NCBI GenBank assembly: GCA_946403965.1
Contig: CAMJBT010000008.1
Coordinates: 1-63,190, forward strand
Length of the DNA stretch: 63,190 nucleotides
Reading direction: 5' to 3'
From: an uncultured Pseudobutyrivibrio sp.
Lineage (GTDB): Bacteria; Bacillota; Clostridia; Lachnospirales; Lachnospiraceae
The position numbers and the translations under genes are program-made. The first letter of the stretch is position 1. Every line of letters starts with the position of its first letter. The notes below the pieces were generated by a model that worked only from the letters and a program-made list of their open reading frames with translations, was not told where the DNA came from and did not search any database. This document shows positions 43,817 through 53,467 of the stretch, one piece after another.

Positions 43817-44803
43817 TTACTGTCCAATATTATTTCCAACTGCCGAAACAATGCCATCAGCAATATACTTCATAGCACGATCATTTGGGTGAATTGCAAC
43901 AGCACTATCATTTACTCTGTGAGTTCTACCATCATCACCGCCTACTCTTGCACCAATGCCTGGTGTGTAGCCAGCAGTTCCTCTGATAGATGAAAGCTCA
44001 ACATAATCACAGCCCTGACGCATAGCAACTGTTCGCTTTACATTGTCTCTACCAGACATTCTCCAGAAATCGCCTACAAGAACAACCTTTGCATTTGGAA
44101 CACTCTGCTTTACATATGAAACCAATGTCTCATAATCAGATTCGAAAGTCTTCATGCTTTTGATATTCTCACCAACCTGAATAACTACCAAATCATAATC
44201 CTTTGATAAAGTAGCATCCAAATTAGGAAGTATTTTCGAACGCACATTACTTCTTTCCCATGTAGAAAATCCTACAACATCATAATCTACAAGATTGTAT
44301 AAGCTTGTAAGACCTGCAACAGTCTGATGTACATAGTCATTTTCAGGCGATGTAGCAGCCATTCCCCATGATCCCCACCAACTACTGCATAGTGGGTGAA
44401 TTGTGATGGAATTGCCGATAAACAATGCCTTGTAAATACCATCGTCGGCAACAGGAATAGCCGGTGTACTTACTTCAGGAGAAGCACTTGTTGACAAGCT
44501 ATCCATGTCTGATGTTACAACCTGTGTTTGGTAGGTTGGAGCGCCTTCATAGGCAACTCTTCCCTCCCATTTTCCAATAGTAACATAATGTTTTAAGAGC
44601 GCATCAAAGCTCTTTCCATATGCATCAGCAATCTCAGGATACGCAGATGCGTAGTACTTTGAATCGAATACATATCTTGTCTCGGGTACGATGATTGCAG
44701 CTTGTGCAACATTATTAGCCGAATTAGCATACTCAAACACAAGTGCTGTAGCCAAAAATAAAGCTAATTGACGTAACCCTTTTTTAATTAAATGTCTCAA
44801 CAT
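43817..44803 (-). CDS. Secreted SGNH-type hydrolase with N-terminal surface domain
   Basis: 328 residues. Signal-like N-terminus (basic, then LALFLATALVFEYANSA). Residues about 45-85 (FDSKYYASAYPEIADAYGKS ... HYVTIGKWEGR) match a short domain often found in Lachnospiraceae surface proteins. The C-terminal half is an SGNH hydrolase: LFIGNSITIHPL, LVVIQVGENIKS and IHPNDRAMKYIADGI. It may deacylate wall or plant polysaccharides; the substrate is unknown. It starts 27 bp after alaS, so the two may share a transcript. Confidence 0.7.
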   Translation of the reverse strand: MLRHLIKKGLRQLALFLATALVFEYANSANNVAQAAIIVPETRYVFDSKYYASAYPEIADAYGKSFDALLKHYVTIGKWEGRVAYEGAPTYQTQVVTSDMDSLSTSASPEVSTPAIPVADDGIYKALFIGNSITIHPLCSSWWGSWGMAATSPENDYVHQTVAGLTSLYNLVDYDVVGFSTWERSNVRSKILPNLDATLSKDYDLVVIQVGENIKSMKTFESDYETLVSYVKQSVPNAKVVLVGDFWRMSGRDNVKRTVAMRQGCDYVELSSIRGTAGYTPGIGARVGGDDGRTHRVNDSAVAIHPNDRAMKYIADGIVSAVGNNIGQ

Positions 44804-44830
44804 AATAGTCCTTAAAATTTCAACCGATTA

Positions 44831-47482
44831 TTAAAGCATTCCCTCAAGAACAGCTTTTGCCTCTGCAAGAGCATCAGCAATACCTGCAGGATTCTTTCCA
44901 CCAGCCTGAGCCATGTTTGGACGACCACCGCCGCCGCCACCAACCTTTGGTGCAATAGCCTTTACAAGGTTTCCTGCGTGTGCGCCCTTAGCCTGTGCAT
45001 CATCAGTAGCCATAACAACAAGGTTTACCTTGCCATCGCAATCAGACGCAAGAACAATAACGCCCTCGCCAAGCTTAGTCTTAAGGTCATCTCCAAGGTC
45101 ACGAAGACCATTCATATCAACACCAGCTACCGATGTAGCAAGAAGCTTAACTCCATTAACATCAACAACCGAATCCATAACGTCACCAACTGCAGCCTGT
45201 GCAGCCTTTGCCTTCATAGACTCAAGCTCTGAGTTTGTCTCTTTAAGCTGTTTCTGAAGATGAGCAATCTTTTCCTCAACGTCTGCTGGCTGGCACTTAA
45301 GTGCTGCAGCTGCGGCATTGAGCTTAGCCTCAATATCTGCATAATATTCGAATACAGCAGCTCCTGTAATAGCTTCGATACGACGAGTACCAGCAGCTAC
45401 ACCACTCTCTGAAAGAATCTTGAATGCAGAAATCTCTGATGTGTTAGATACGTGTGTACCACCACAAAGCTCTGTAGAGAAATCTCCCATCTTTACAACG
45501 CGAACTTCTTCGCCATATTTCTCACCAAAGAGAGCCATAGCGCCTGACTTCTTTGCTTCATCAATTGACATAATAGCTGTAGTAACTGCAAGACCTTCCG
45601 CGATCTTGTCATTTACCATCTTTTCAACCTTTGCGATTTCTTCATCAGTCATAGCCGAGAAATGAGAGAAATCGAAACGTGTTCTGTCAGCATCCTGATA
45701 TGAACCCTTCTGCTCTACGTGTGTACCAAGTACTTCACGAAGTGCCTTCTGAAGAAGGTGAGTAGCTGAGTGATTCTTGCAGATACGAGCACGACGGCCA
45801 GCATCAACCTTAAGTGTAACCTTATCGCCAACCTTAATCATGCCTGACTTCATTTCGCCTACGTGACCAATCTTGCCACCCTTGAGTTTAATAGTATCTT
45901 TAACTTCAAACTCACCGTTTGGTGTGCAGATGATACCAGTATCACCAATCTGGCCACCCATAGTAGCGTAGAATGGAGTCTCAGGGACGATGATTGTTCC
46001 AACTGTACCCTCTGTGATTGTGTCAACGATTTCTGTCTCTGTAGTAAGAACAGTTACCTCTGATTCTGATGTAGTCTTGTCGTAGCCTACAAACTCAGAT
46101 GTAATCTGTAAATCAATATCATCATAAACAGATGCATCAGCACCCATGTAGTTTGTTTCTTTACGAGCAGCACGAGCCTTCTGTCTCTGCTCTTCCATGC
46201 AAGCCTCGAAGCCTGCCGCATCATATCCAAAGCCCTTTTCCTCAAGGATTTCAGCTGTAAGATCTACAGGGAATCCATAAGTATCATAAAGCTTGAATGT
46301 GTTTTCACCTGAAAGCTCCTTAGCCCCAGATGCCTTAAGTTCTTCTTCCATCTTTGCAAGGATTTCAAGACCCTTGTCGATAGTCTTGTTAAATTGCTCT
46401 TCCTCAGCTGTAAGAGTCTTGAAGATGAATTCTCTCTTCTCCCAAAGCTCAGGATAACCATCCTTACACTCATTGATAACTGTCTCTGAAAGCTTTGCCA
46501 TAAAGAGACCATCAATACCAAGTGCGCGACCATGCTTTGCAGCACGTCTGATAAGACGACGAAGAACATATCCTCTACCCTCGTTTGAAGGTGTAACACC
46601 ATCAGAAACAAGGAATGTAGATGAACGAATATGATCAGTAATAAGACGAATTGAAACATCATCAAGAGCATCTACCTGATACTTCTTGCCTGACATTTCG
46701 CAGATTTTATCACGAATTGCCTTCATTGTATCGATATCGAATACAGAATCAACATCCTGCATAACAACTGCAAGACGCTCAAGTCCCATACCGGTATCAA
46801 TGTTTTTCTGCGCAAGCTCCTCATAACCGCCGTGACCATCACCATTGAACTGAGTAAATACGTTGTTCCATACTTCCATGAAACGATCGCATTCGCAGCC
46901 AACCTTACAATCAGGGCTACCACATCCGTATTTTTCTCCACGATCATAATAAATCTCTGAGCAAGGACCGCAAGGGCCAGCACCATGCTCCCAGAAGTTG
47001 TCACATTCGCCTGTCTCTGGATCACGGTAGAAACGTGTGATGCGCTCTGGAGCAACACCAACTTCCTTTGTCCAGATTTCGAATGCTTCCTCGTCCTCTC
47101 CATAAATTGATGGATAAAGACGATTTGGATCAAGCTTTAATACTTCAGTAAGAAACTCCCATGACCAAGCAATTGCTTCGTGCTTGAAGTAGTCACCAAA
47201 TGAAAAGTTTCCAAGCATCTCGAAAAATGTAAGATGACGTGCAGTCTTTCCTACGTTATCGATATCACCTGTTCTAACACATTTTTGACATGTAGTGACG
47301 CGCTTTCTTGGTGGAATCTCCTGACCTGTAAAGTATGGCTTAAGTGGTGCCATACCAGCGTTTATGAGCAACAATGAGTTGTCATTCTGTGGTACAAGAG
47401 AAAAGCTATTGAGGCAAAGATGATCCTTGCTCTCAAAGAACTCCAAGTAGGCGCGTCGTAAATCATTAACACCGTTATTCAA
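44831..47482 (-). CDS. alaS: Alanyl-tRNA synthetase
   Basis: About 883 residues. Class II catalytic core (DLRRAYLEFFESKDHL, NAGMAPLKPYF, FEMLGNFSFGDYFK), editing domain HSATHLLQKALR with the distal C-x3-H motif (ELCGGTHV), and C-Ala domain with GGGGGGRPNMAQAGG. The start is most likely the TTG at 47482, 8 bp after GGAGG; no ATG fits. No T-box leader is seen before it. It attaches Ala to tRNA-Ala. Confidence 0.93.
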   Translation of the reverse strand: MNNGVNDLRRAYLEFFESKDHLCLNSFSLVPQNDNSLLLINAGMAPLKPYFTGQEIPPRKRVTTCQKCVRTGDIDNVGKTARHLTFFEMLGNFSFGDYFKHEAIAWSWEFLTEVLKLDPNRLYPSIYGEDEEAFEIWTKEVGVAPERITRFYRDPETGECDNFWEHGAGPCGPCSEIYYDRGEKYGCGSPDCKVGCECDRFMEVWNNVFTQFNGDGHGGYEELAQKNIDTGMGLERLAVVMQDVDSVFDIDTMKAIRDKICEMSGKKYQVDALDDVSIRLITDHIRSSTFLVSDGVTPSNEGRGYVLRRLIRRAAKHGRALGIDGLFMAKLSETVINECKDGYPELWEKREFIFKTLTAEEEQFNKTIDKGLEILAKMEEELKASGAKELSGENTFKLYDTYGFPVDLTAEILEEKGFGYDAAGFEACMEEQRQKARAARKETNYMGADASVYDDIDLQITSEFVGYDKTTSESEVTVLTTETEIVDTITEGTVGTIIVPETPFYATMGGQIGDTGIICTPNGEFEVKDTIKLKGGKIGHVGEMKSGMIKVGDKVTLKVDAGRRARICKNHSATHLLQKALREVLGTHVEQKGSYQDADRTRFDFSHFSAMTDEEIAKVEKMVNDKIAEGLAVTTAIMSIDEAKKSGAMALFGEKYGEEVRVVKMGDFSTELCGGTHVSNTSEISAFKILSESGVAAGTRRIEAITGAAVFEYYADIEAKLNAAAAALKCQPADVEEKIAHLQKQLKETNSELESMKAKAAQAAVGDVMDSVVDVNGVKLLATSVAGVDMNGLRDLGDDLKTKLGEGVIVLASDCDGKVNLVVMATDDAQAKGAHAGNLVKAIAPKVGGGGGGRPNMAQAGGKNPAGIADALAEAKAVLEGML

Positions 47483-47500
47483 AACAAAGTCCTCCAAATA

Positions 47501-47659
47501 TTATTCATTTGAAGAAGTATCGGTAAGTATGTCGATACCCTTCTTTTTGTTACTGGACTTGCGAAGTGTTGTTCCAATGAAAACTCCACAAATTGCCAGG
47601 GCAACCAGTATGATCATTACGATTAGATAACTTGCAAAACTAGATAAAAATGCAGACAT
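47501..47659 (-). CDS. Small single-span membrane protein
   Basis: 52 residues: MSAFLSSFASYLIVMIILVA, then a continued helix to about 32 and a basic tail (RKSSNKKKGIDILTDTSSNE). Ribosome site GAGGAGGG precedes the ATG. Bitopic, probably C-terminus in. It lies 18 bp before alaS in the same direction. Unrecognised, but a good site and conserved-looking layout support it. Confidence 0.6.
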   Translation of the reverse strand: MSAFLSSFASYLIVMIILVALAICGVFIGTTLRKSSNKKKGIDILTDTSSNE

Positions 47660-47744
47660 AGCAGTCCCTCCTCTAATTCTCAAAATCTCTATTGCATACT
47701 TGATTAAATTATAAATCAAAGTATTTTCAAATTCTACCTGTATT

Positions 47745-48674
47745 TCAGAAAAATAACAATAAAAAAACTAAAATCAACTGACAGGTTATAAAACTATTTC
47801 TCATAAGTATCACCGCTCTTTCAATATCTCTTGGGGATATTTCCTTGTCAAAATCTCCTATTTGACCATCCATAAGAGCAATGTTTAGAGCACCAGCAAA
47901 TGCAGCAACAGCTTTGTATTTATCCCTCATGTGAATATATCTTGCGTTTTTGCCATTAAATCCACCAGGAAAATAATTGGAAACAAATACTGTAATAAAG
48001 CCGCTAAACAAAGCAGGAATATAATCCAAAGCCTTGTTAATCTTTGTGACAGGTTCACCAAAATATTGATATCTTACATCGGATAAGTTCGTGTTGGAAT
48101 TACCTATTCGACCATCAATTATATCGATGGTTCTGTACAAAAATCCTCCAACAGGACCAAATAAAAACATTACAAACAAAGGTGAAAGCACACTATCAGA
48201 GGCTTCCTCTGCAATATAAGTAATGACTGAATCTGAAACTGACTGCACAGTATTTCCAACAATTTCTTTTTCCATTAAAGCTTCTGAAGAACGCTGCATA
48301 AATGAAATTCCATCTGCATAATAATCCTCCATCACTTCAATACCACCCTTGTAAATATGCCTCATTTCAAGGCAAAAATACGAAGCAATGGCTTCAAATA
48401 TAACTCCAAACCAGGGCGCAACCTCATAGCACAGTACAGTAAAAAACAATATTGTTATAAACACAGGCACGGCCACCAAAATAACAAGCCACATACCAAG
48501 GCGTCTTTGTTTTTCAGGCTCCACTAGAATTATTTCATCTCCAAGCAAAGCACGGTCCAAAAATTTTACCACACCTTTTATGGATACCATTGGATTCCAC
48601 ACACTGTAAAGCCTTCCAAAGACAAAGTCTAATATGGTACCCATTAATAGAGCAAAAATATGATATTTAAACAT
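47745..48674 (-). CDS. cbiB: Adenosylcobinamide-phosphate synthase (CbiB/CobD) family
   Basis: 309 residues, membrane protein with four to six helices. The family block IAEEASDSVLSPLFVMFLFG, FLYRTIDIIDGRIG and YQYFGEPVTKINKALDYIPA is clear. CbiB joins aminopropanol (phosphate) to cobyrate in B12 synthesis. No other cobalamin gene is in the window and it sits among repair and signalling genes, which is unusual. An uptake-salvage role or a divergent family member is possible. Confidence 0.75.
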   Translation of the reverse strand: MFKYHIFALLMGTILDFVFGRLYSVWNPMVSIKGVVKFLDRALLGDEIILVEPEKQRRLGMWLVILVAVPVFITILFFTVLCYEVAPWFGVIFEAIASYFCLEMRHIYKGGIEVMEDYYADGISFMQRSSEALMEKEIVGNTVQSVSDSVITYIAEEASDSVLSPLFVMFLFGPVGGFLYRTIDIIDGRIGNSNTNLSDVRYQYFGEPVTKINKALDYIPALFSGFITVFVSNYFPGGFNGKNARYIHMRDKYKAVAAFAGALNIALMDGQIGDFDKEISPRDIERAVILMRNSFITCQLILVFLLLFF

Positions 48675-48693
48675 TATTCATCCCCGAAATAAA

Positions 48694-49530
48694 TTATTTC
48701 TTTCTTTTATGATAAAACTGAAGTTGCTGTACATATCCCTGAAAACCGCTATAGTTCTCATTAATATATGACATATACGATTCCTTTGAATAATCCTTGT
48801 AATCCTCAGAAATTATCTTTTTCATCCAAGTGTCAATTGGATAACTTTCCATAAAATGAAATCCATATAGCATAATGCAATTTGCAACTTTAGGGCCAAT
48901 TCCCTTTATATCAAGGAGACTATTTAATGCCTCCTGATAATCAAGTCTGCTGATTGCTTCAATATCCAAAGCACCTTCACATACAGCTTTTGAAATCCCA
49001 ATTATGTAATCAGCTCTGTAACCTAAAGCTGTGCCATTAGTCAGTTCATCTTGCGGAATATAAGCCAAGACATCCGGCTTTGGAAAATGTATGCCATCAG
49101 AATATCTATCGCTAAGAGTCTGAATAGATTTTTTGATTTTGGGAATATTGTTGTTTTGGGAAATAACATAGGAAATAAAAACCTCCCACAAATCCTGTCT
49201 CAATATTCTCATTCCAAAAGAATCCTTCAACGCATCCTTTAGGAATCTATCCTGGCTCTTTCTGATTGCATCATTAAATGCGGTATAATCTGTTGAAAAA
49301 TCAAAATAATTTTGCCAAAAATCCCATTGAGATTCCTGACAAACAAAGTCCCACATATCTGTTTCTTTATTAAGATAAAAATATACATCATTGTCACCAG
49401 AGTATGCACTGTAAGTATCAGGCATCCCATCCGCTCCAACTGTCTCCCTTTTCATACGAAAGACCTGTCCGGAATTCATTATAACCTCCGGATTAAACTC
49501 CTCCGCTGTTAGCTGTTTAGTAAATACCAT
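48694..49530 (-). CDS. ogg: 8-oxoguanine DNA glycosylase (OGG type)
   Basis: 278 residues. N-terminal OGG-N domain (VIMNSGQVFRMKRE) followed by the HhH-GPD fold: ISYVISQNNNIPKIKKSIQT, then LLDIKGIGPKVANCIMLYGF with the catalytic Lys, and SYPIDTWMKK with the conserved Asp. It cuts 8-oxoguanine out of DNA as a glycosylase/AP lyase. Its ATG is one base after the stop of the MBL gene, so the two are co-translated. Confidence 0.88.
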   Translation of the reverse strand: MVFTKQLTAEEFNPEVIMNSGQVFRMKRETVGADGMPDTYSAYSGDNDVYFYLNKETDMWDFVCQESQWDFWQNYFDFSTDYTAFNDAIRKSQDRFLKDALKDSFGMRILRQDLWEVFISYVISQNNNIPKIKKSIQTLSDRYSDGIHFPKPDVLAYIPQDELTNGTALGYRADYIIGISKAVCEGALDIEAISRLDYQEALNSLLDIKGIGPKVANCIMLYGFHFMESYPIDTWMKKIISEDYKDYSKESYMSYINENYSGFQGYVQQLQFYHKRKK

Positions 49531-49531
49531 T

Positions 49532-50293
49532 CTAGTCCTCTATTTCAAAAAGCATATTATCTCGATCTATATCAACTATCCTATCCTTGAGATTGGCTAG
49601 CCCAGGACGTTTTTTGAAACGTTCCACCCATTTATAATCCTCCCACATGTGCATTGGGAAAATTAAATCGCACTCTATATTTTTCACAAAGTGCTCCATT
49701 CCAAGAAAATATCCATCCTCTCCCATTCGAGAGTCTAAAACCACAAATCCAAAGTCAAAATGACGATTTGCAATAGGGCGAAGTGCACGTTTGTATTCTC
49801 TGCCATACACCTCTCCATATAGTTCTCCTCGTCCCTCGGCATTCCACCAGTTCAAATCCCCTGCATGATAAATATTCAAGTCTTTTACGCTTATCACAAA
49901 AGCAACGCCTGCATCCGTAGACCTAAGTGTCTCCACAACCATATCATCTACTTTATATTTTTTCATGGCGCCAACAAATGTTATTTTTTCCTTGATTGAG
50001 TAATCAAAACCATTTCTTAAAAGGTAATTTCTACCAAGCCTAATATCCTTGGATAAAATGTAATGAACATTATTTCTATTGTCAGCCCATCTCAAGTTTT
50101 CCAACCACCAATGATCCTTGTGACTGTGGCTGGCAAAGACATATAAATATTTTGATGGATTAAGTTCTGGCAGACTGCCATGAAAAGCTACAGTATCCGC
50201 AACAACATCTCTATTAAAATAATCAAACAATAAATATCTGTCATCAAGTTCTACTAAAAAACAACTGTGCATTATGTAATAAACTTTAAGCAT
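49532..50293 (-). CDS. MBL-fold metallohydrolase
   Basis: 253 residues of the metallo-beta-lactamase fold. The metal site is FASHSHKDHWWLENL (H-x-H-x-D-H), with NIYHAGDLNWWN and IFPMHMWEDYK as the later ligands. It is similar to UlaG/RomA-like proteins, so a phosphodiesterase or lactonase activity is likely; substrate unknown. AAAGGACT precedes ATG 50293. It lies 4 bp after the HD-GYP gene. Confidence 0.8.
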   Translation of the reverse strand: MLKVYYIMHSCFLVELDDRYLLFDYFNRDVVADTVAFHGSLPELNPSKYLYVFASHSHKDHWWLENLRWADNRNNVHYILSKDIRLGRNYLLRNGFDYSIKEKITFVGAMKKYKVDDMVVETLRSTDAGVAFVISVKDLNIYHAGDLNWWNAEGRGELYGEVYGREYKRALRPIANRHFDFGFVVLDSRMGEDGYFLGMEHFVKNIECDLIFPMHMWEDYKWVERFKKRPGLANLKDRIVDIDRDNMLFEIED

Positions 50294-50297
50294 TATT

Positions 50298-52049
50298 CTA
50301 GTCCTTTTCTTCTGCCACAAATTTTATTCTGTCTTTCGCATTAAGAAACGCCTTTGCAACAAGTGGATCAAAATGAGAGCCTGCGCTTTCCTCAATTATG
50401 CTAATAGCTTTTTCGAAAGTAAAAGGCTTCTTGTAGCTTCTTGTTGAAACAAGGGCATCAAAAACATCTGCAACTGCCATTATTCTGGCTGACAATGGAA
50501 TTTCCTCCCCTTTCAAACCATATGGATAGCCACTTCCGTCCCATTTTTCATGATGATACAAAGCTAAATTTCTAGCTTCGTACAAATAGCCTCCATCTGA
50601 TTCAGGCAAGGTATCAATAACTCTATCGATTATTTCTGCGCCTGCCACAGAATGGCCTTTCATAATATTAAATTCCTCTTCTGTAAGCTTTCCCGGCTTA
50701 TTTAGTATCACATCACTAACACTGATTTTTCCAATATCATGAAGAGGTGCAGACTGATACACATCGGAAATAAATTTCGGCGTCAATTGCTCTTTATAAA
50801 TGCCTTCGCTAAGCATTTCATCCATAATCAGTTCCACATATTCTGCTGTAGATTTAATATGATCTCCAGTGTTGGTATCACGGCTTTCCACCAAATCTGC
50901 AAGCACAACTATAAGAGCATTTTGCATATCTGAGATAGTGGCATTTTTCTTTTGTATTGCATTTAAAAACTCCGAATTTTCATGAGTCATCTCAGCAATT
51001 ATGTTGTAGAGATTCTCCGTCTCATCGCCAGTATCAATTTTAATCTCGCTAAAAAGCCTTGCCATCTCATCCAATGATTGAAGGTTATGCTCTGTAAATT
51101 TTGATGCAGCATATGTCATTGTGTTTAGCGGAAGTATAACATGATATCTGGCCACATAAATAAAAACAGCCACAATCAAAACAAATATTCCTACAAAGAG
51201 GGTAACCTGGTTCAAAAGGAAATTCAACGCCTTCAGCTCTATTTCTGCGTCGCTAATATTTCCACCTGCCATTAATGCAAACTCTGCTATAGAATCCCTA
51301 TACAAAAGATAACTGATAGTAAGAGATGTAATTGCAACAAGAGCCGCGCCACTGCTCATTAATACCAAAATCTTTACTCTTAGAGAATGTGTTCTTGTTT
51401 TGTTGTTAATAAGCTTATTTACTGCTTCTCTGGTGAGCGGTGCCTGTTTCCATGCATGAATTCTAAACTGGCCCTTTATCTGTCCAGGAACAATAGCTGC
51501 AATAAACACTGCGATAAAGACAGATACAGCCTTATCAACAATATCTATCAAGGTGTCTCCAATAATTTGAGCTAGAAAACTGGAAAGATTATATTCATTA
51601 ATTAAATACTGGACAGTAGCCGAAGACTGTTCAACACCCTGAATTCCATAAAGTCCAATTGTAACCAGGGAGCCGAGTGTGCCACCCAAAACTGCAAAAC
51701 AAGGAATAGACAAAAGAATGGTCGGAAGCTTTTTGAACCAACCTTTTTCCGATGCCCAGGCAGCAAAAATAGCAATAAACGTGCTGAGCATTCCATATGA
51801 AGAGGCTTTTGGATCTGTAAGAATTCCATTAATAAAAGAACTTAAAAGACCTACAGCAATTCCTGGAACGTATCCGCCAAACATAGCAGCAATAATTGTA
51901 CCTATACTATCTAGATACATTGGCAATGAAAGCTGATTAACAAAATCAGCTCCTGTGAAATTCACACCTGTTCCAATTATTATCAATACAGTGAATGCAA
52001 AAATTTTCCTAGGTGTGGATCTTGTACCGTAGCCACGGACTATGTTCAT
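50298..52049 (-). CDS. Membrane HD-GYP domain protein, c-di-GMP phosphodiesterase
   Basis: 583 residues. About six N-terminal helices (residues 15-190, reminiscent of ECF-type S-components: YLDSIGTIIAAMFGGYVPGI), two further helices (about 230-310), a HAMP-like linker and an HD-GYP domain. All signature parts are present: APLHDIGKISVSDVILNKPG, GHSVAGAEI, HHEKWDGSGYP and DVFDAL. It should degrade c-di-GMP, opposite to the two GGDEF proteins. GGAGGT precedes ATG 52049. Confidence 0.85.
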   Translation of the reverse strand: MNIVRGYGTRSTPRKIFAFTVLIIIGTGVNFTGADFVNQLSLPMYLDSIGTIIAAMFGGYVPGIAVGLLSSFINGILTDPKASSYGMLSTFIAIFAAWASEKGWFKKLPTILLSIPCFAVLGGTLGSLVTIGLYGIQGVEQSSATVQYLINEYNLSSFLAQIIGDTLIDIVDKAVSVFIAVFIAAIVPGQIKGQFRIHAWKQAPLTREAVNKLINNKTRTHSLRVKILVLMSSGAALVAITSLTISYLLYRDSIAEFALMAGGNISDAEIELKALNFLLNQVTLFVGIFVLIVAVFIYVARYHVILPLNTMTYAASKFTEHNLQSLDEMARLFSEIKIDTGDETENLYNIIAEMTHENSEFLNAIQKKNATISDMQNALIVVLADLVESRDTNTGDHIKSTAEYVELIMDEMLSEGIYKEQLTPKFISDVYQSAPLHDIGKISVSDVILNKPGKLTEEEFNIMKGHSVAGAEIIDRVIDTLPESDGGYLYEARNLALYHHEKWDGSGYPYGLKGEEIPLSARIMAVADVFDALVSTRSYKKPFTFEKAISIIEESAGSHFDPLVAKAFLNAKDRIKFVAEEKD

Positions 52050-52143
52050 GTGAATACCTCCGCTCAAATTCTCCCTTTGAATCATGTAAGCACTATGAAC
52101 CATTCATTTTTCAACACAACTTACTAGGCTATATTATAGCACA

Positions 52144-52176
52144 ATAGGCTCAAACAGAAAATCTGTTTGAGCCTAT
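52144..52176 (-). terminator. Long hairpin, possible terminator of DUF5692 gene
   Basis: Perfect 14-bp stem ATAGGCTCAAACAG/CTGTTTGAGCCTAT, AAAAT loop. There is no clean T-run on the minus strand (TGTGCTATAAT), so it may end transcription weakly or stabilise the 3' end. Confidence 0.5.
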
Positions 52177-52218
52177 AAATAGTGAACATTGTCTTAAATT
52201 ATATTGTCTAAAATATGA

Positions 52219-53331
52219 TTACTTAGCTGCACGAGCAAGTGCCTCTTCGTAATCTTTTGTTCCAACGAATACCTCATTAGAATAAGGATTTCCACCAATT
52301 CTGATAGCATTTCTGATGATTACAGAAATACAAATAACATTGATGCCAAGTGCCATCATAGCTACAAATCCCTGCATTGAAGGATCTGCTGTGATACCCA
52401 TAGCTGCAATTGCTTCATTTGCTGCTGCTGTCTTGCCCTGGCCTGACTGGTAGATAGCGATAGCCTTCTCGTAAAGATCCATTGTTGTAATACCAGCCTC
52501 TGTAGCTTCACCATATACTCGTGGAAGAACAGCTGCGAAAGTACCCTTAAGCTGGAAGAGAGGCACTACCTGAGCCCACATACACCAAATTGCAAGTGTG
52601 TTTGCACGGTTCTGAATCCAAGCACCCTTGTTCCAAAGTGCATTAGCAAATGTAGGAGCAAGAAGAAGTGCTACACCACAATACCATGTATGTGTTGGAA
52701 GGTTGAGGTAAGTATATTCAAAATTCCAAACATCATATGCAAGAATGAACCAAATTGTCATATCTGGCCAAAGCATATCTGACTTATTCTTGTCGTTTGA
52801 TGTGTAAAGATGAACACAACCTGTCATACAGAAGATGTTAATCATACCTGCAAGAGCGTTTACAACGTTCCACCATCCACCATAGATGAATACACCTTCA
52901 TTTGAGCACCACCAAGCACCTGTGAAATCGCCTGTGATAGAATATGCTGCAAGAGCAGACTCCATATCTGAAACGTTAGCAATCATGATGTTTGCTGCAA
53001 CAATAAACCATGGCCACCAAGCAAACCATTTTTCTTTGCCGATGCCCCACTTGTATTTAATCATCATGAAACCTACGCATCCAATATCAGCTGCGTAAAG
53101 CTTGAAATAGTGGAACCAACCATCCATGTAGGCAACTGTTGGGTTAGTAGCACCGCCAAACATACCAAGATGTGCAAGGATAAAGTAAACTGTAAGAATT
53201 GCTGGAATGATAACAAAGATAATCATTCCGCCGACTTTTGTGCGTCGCCCAAGTTCGTTCATGAGAATCAATCCTGCAAATACAAGGCACCAACCAAGGA
53301 TTTGCCAAAGATTTGTAATCTGGAAAAACAT
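52219..53331 (-). CDS. DUF5692 family membrane protein
   Basis: 370 residues with about ten hydrophobic helices and an exceptional number of Trp and aromatic residues (ITNLWQILGWCLVFAGLILM, WFAWWPWFIVAANIMIANVS, WWCSNEGVFIYGGWWNVVNA). I recognise this as the DUF5692 family. No transport motif is visible; function unknown. A periplasm- or cytoplasm-facing loop near 285-325 is hydrophilic. Ribosome site AGGAGG; monocistronic. Confidence 0.65.
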   Translation of the reverse strand: MFFQITNLWQILGWCLVFAGLILMNELGRRTKVGGMIIFVIIPAILTVYFILAHLGMFGGATNPTVAYMDGWFHYFKLYAADIGCVGFMMIKYKWGIGKEKWFAWWPWFIVAANIMIANVSDMESALAAYSITGDFTGAWWCSNEGVFIYGGWWNVVNALAGMINIFCMTGCVHLYTSNDKNKSDMLWPDMTIWFILAYDVWNFEYTYLNLPTHTWYCGVALLLAPTFANALWNKGAWIQNRANTLAIWCMWAQVVPLFQLKGTFAAVLPRVYGEATEAGITTMDLYEKAIAIYQSGQGKTAAANEAIAAMGITADPSMQGFVAMMALGINVICISVIIRNAIRIGGNPYSNEVFVGTKDYEEALARAAK

Positions 53332-53467
53332 TATTCCATCCTCCTTAATAATTATTATTTCGAGAGAAACTATAACTCTCCACTCCAGTTTCTATTATAC
53401 TAGTGCGAGGCACAAATAACAATAAATCAATTGTGAATTATTTAAGGAATATTTTATAATTTGTGCC

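Noticed and set aside
47483-47745. T-box riboswitch before alaS
   Set aside because: No antiterminator sequence or specifier-loop structure is visible, and a small gene with its own ribosome site occupies the leader.
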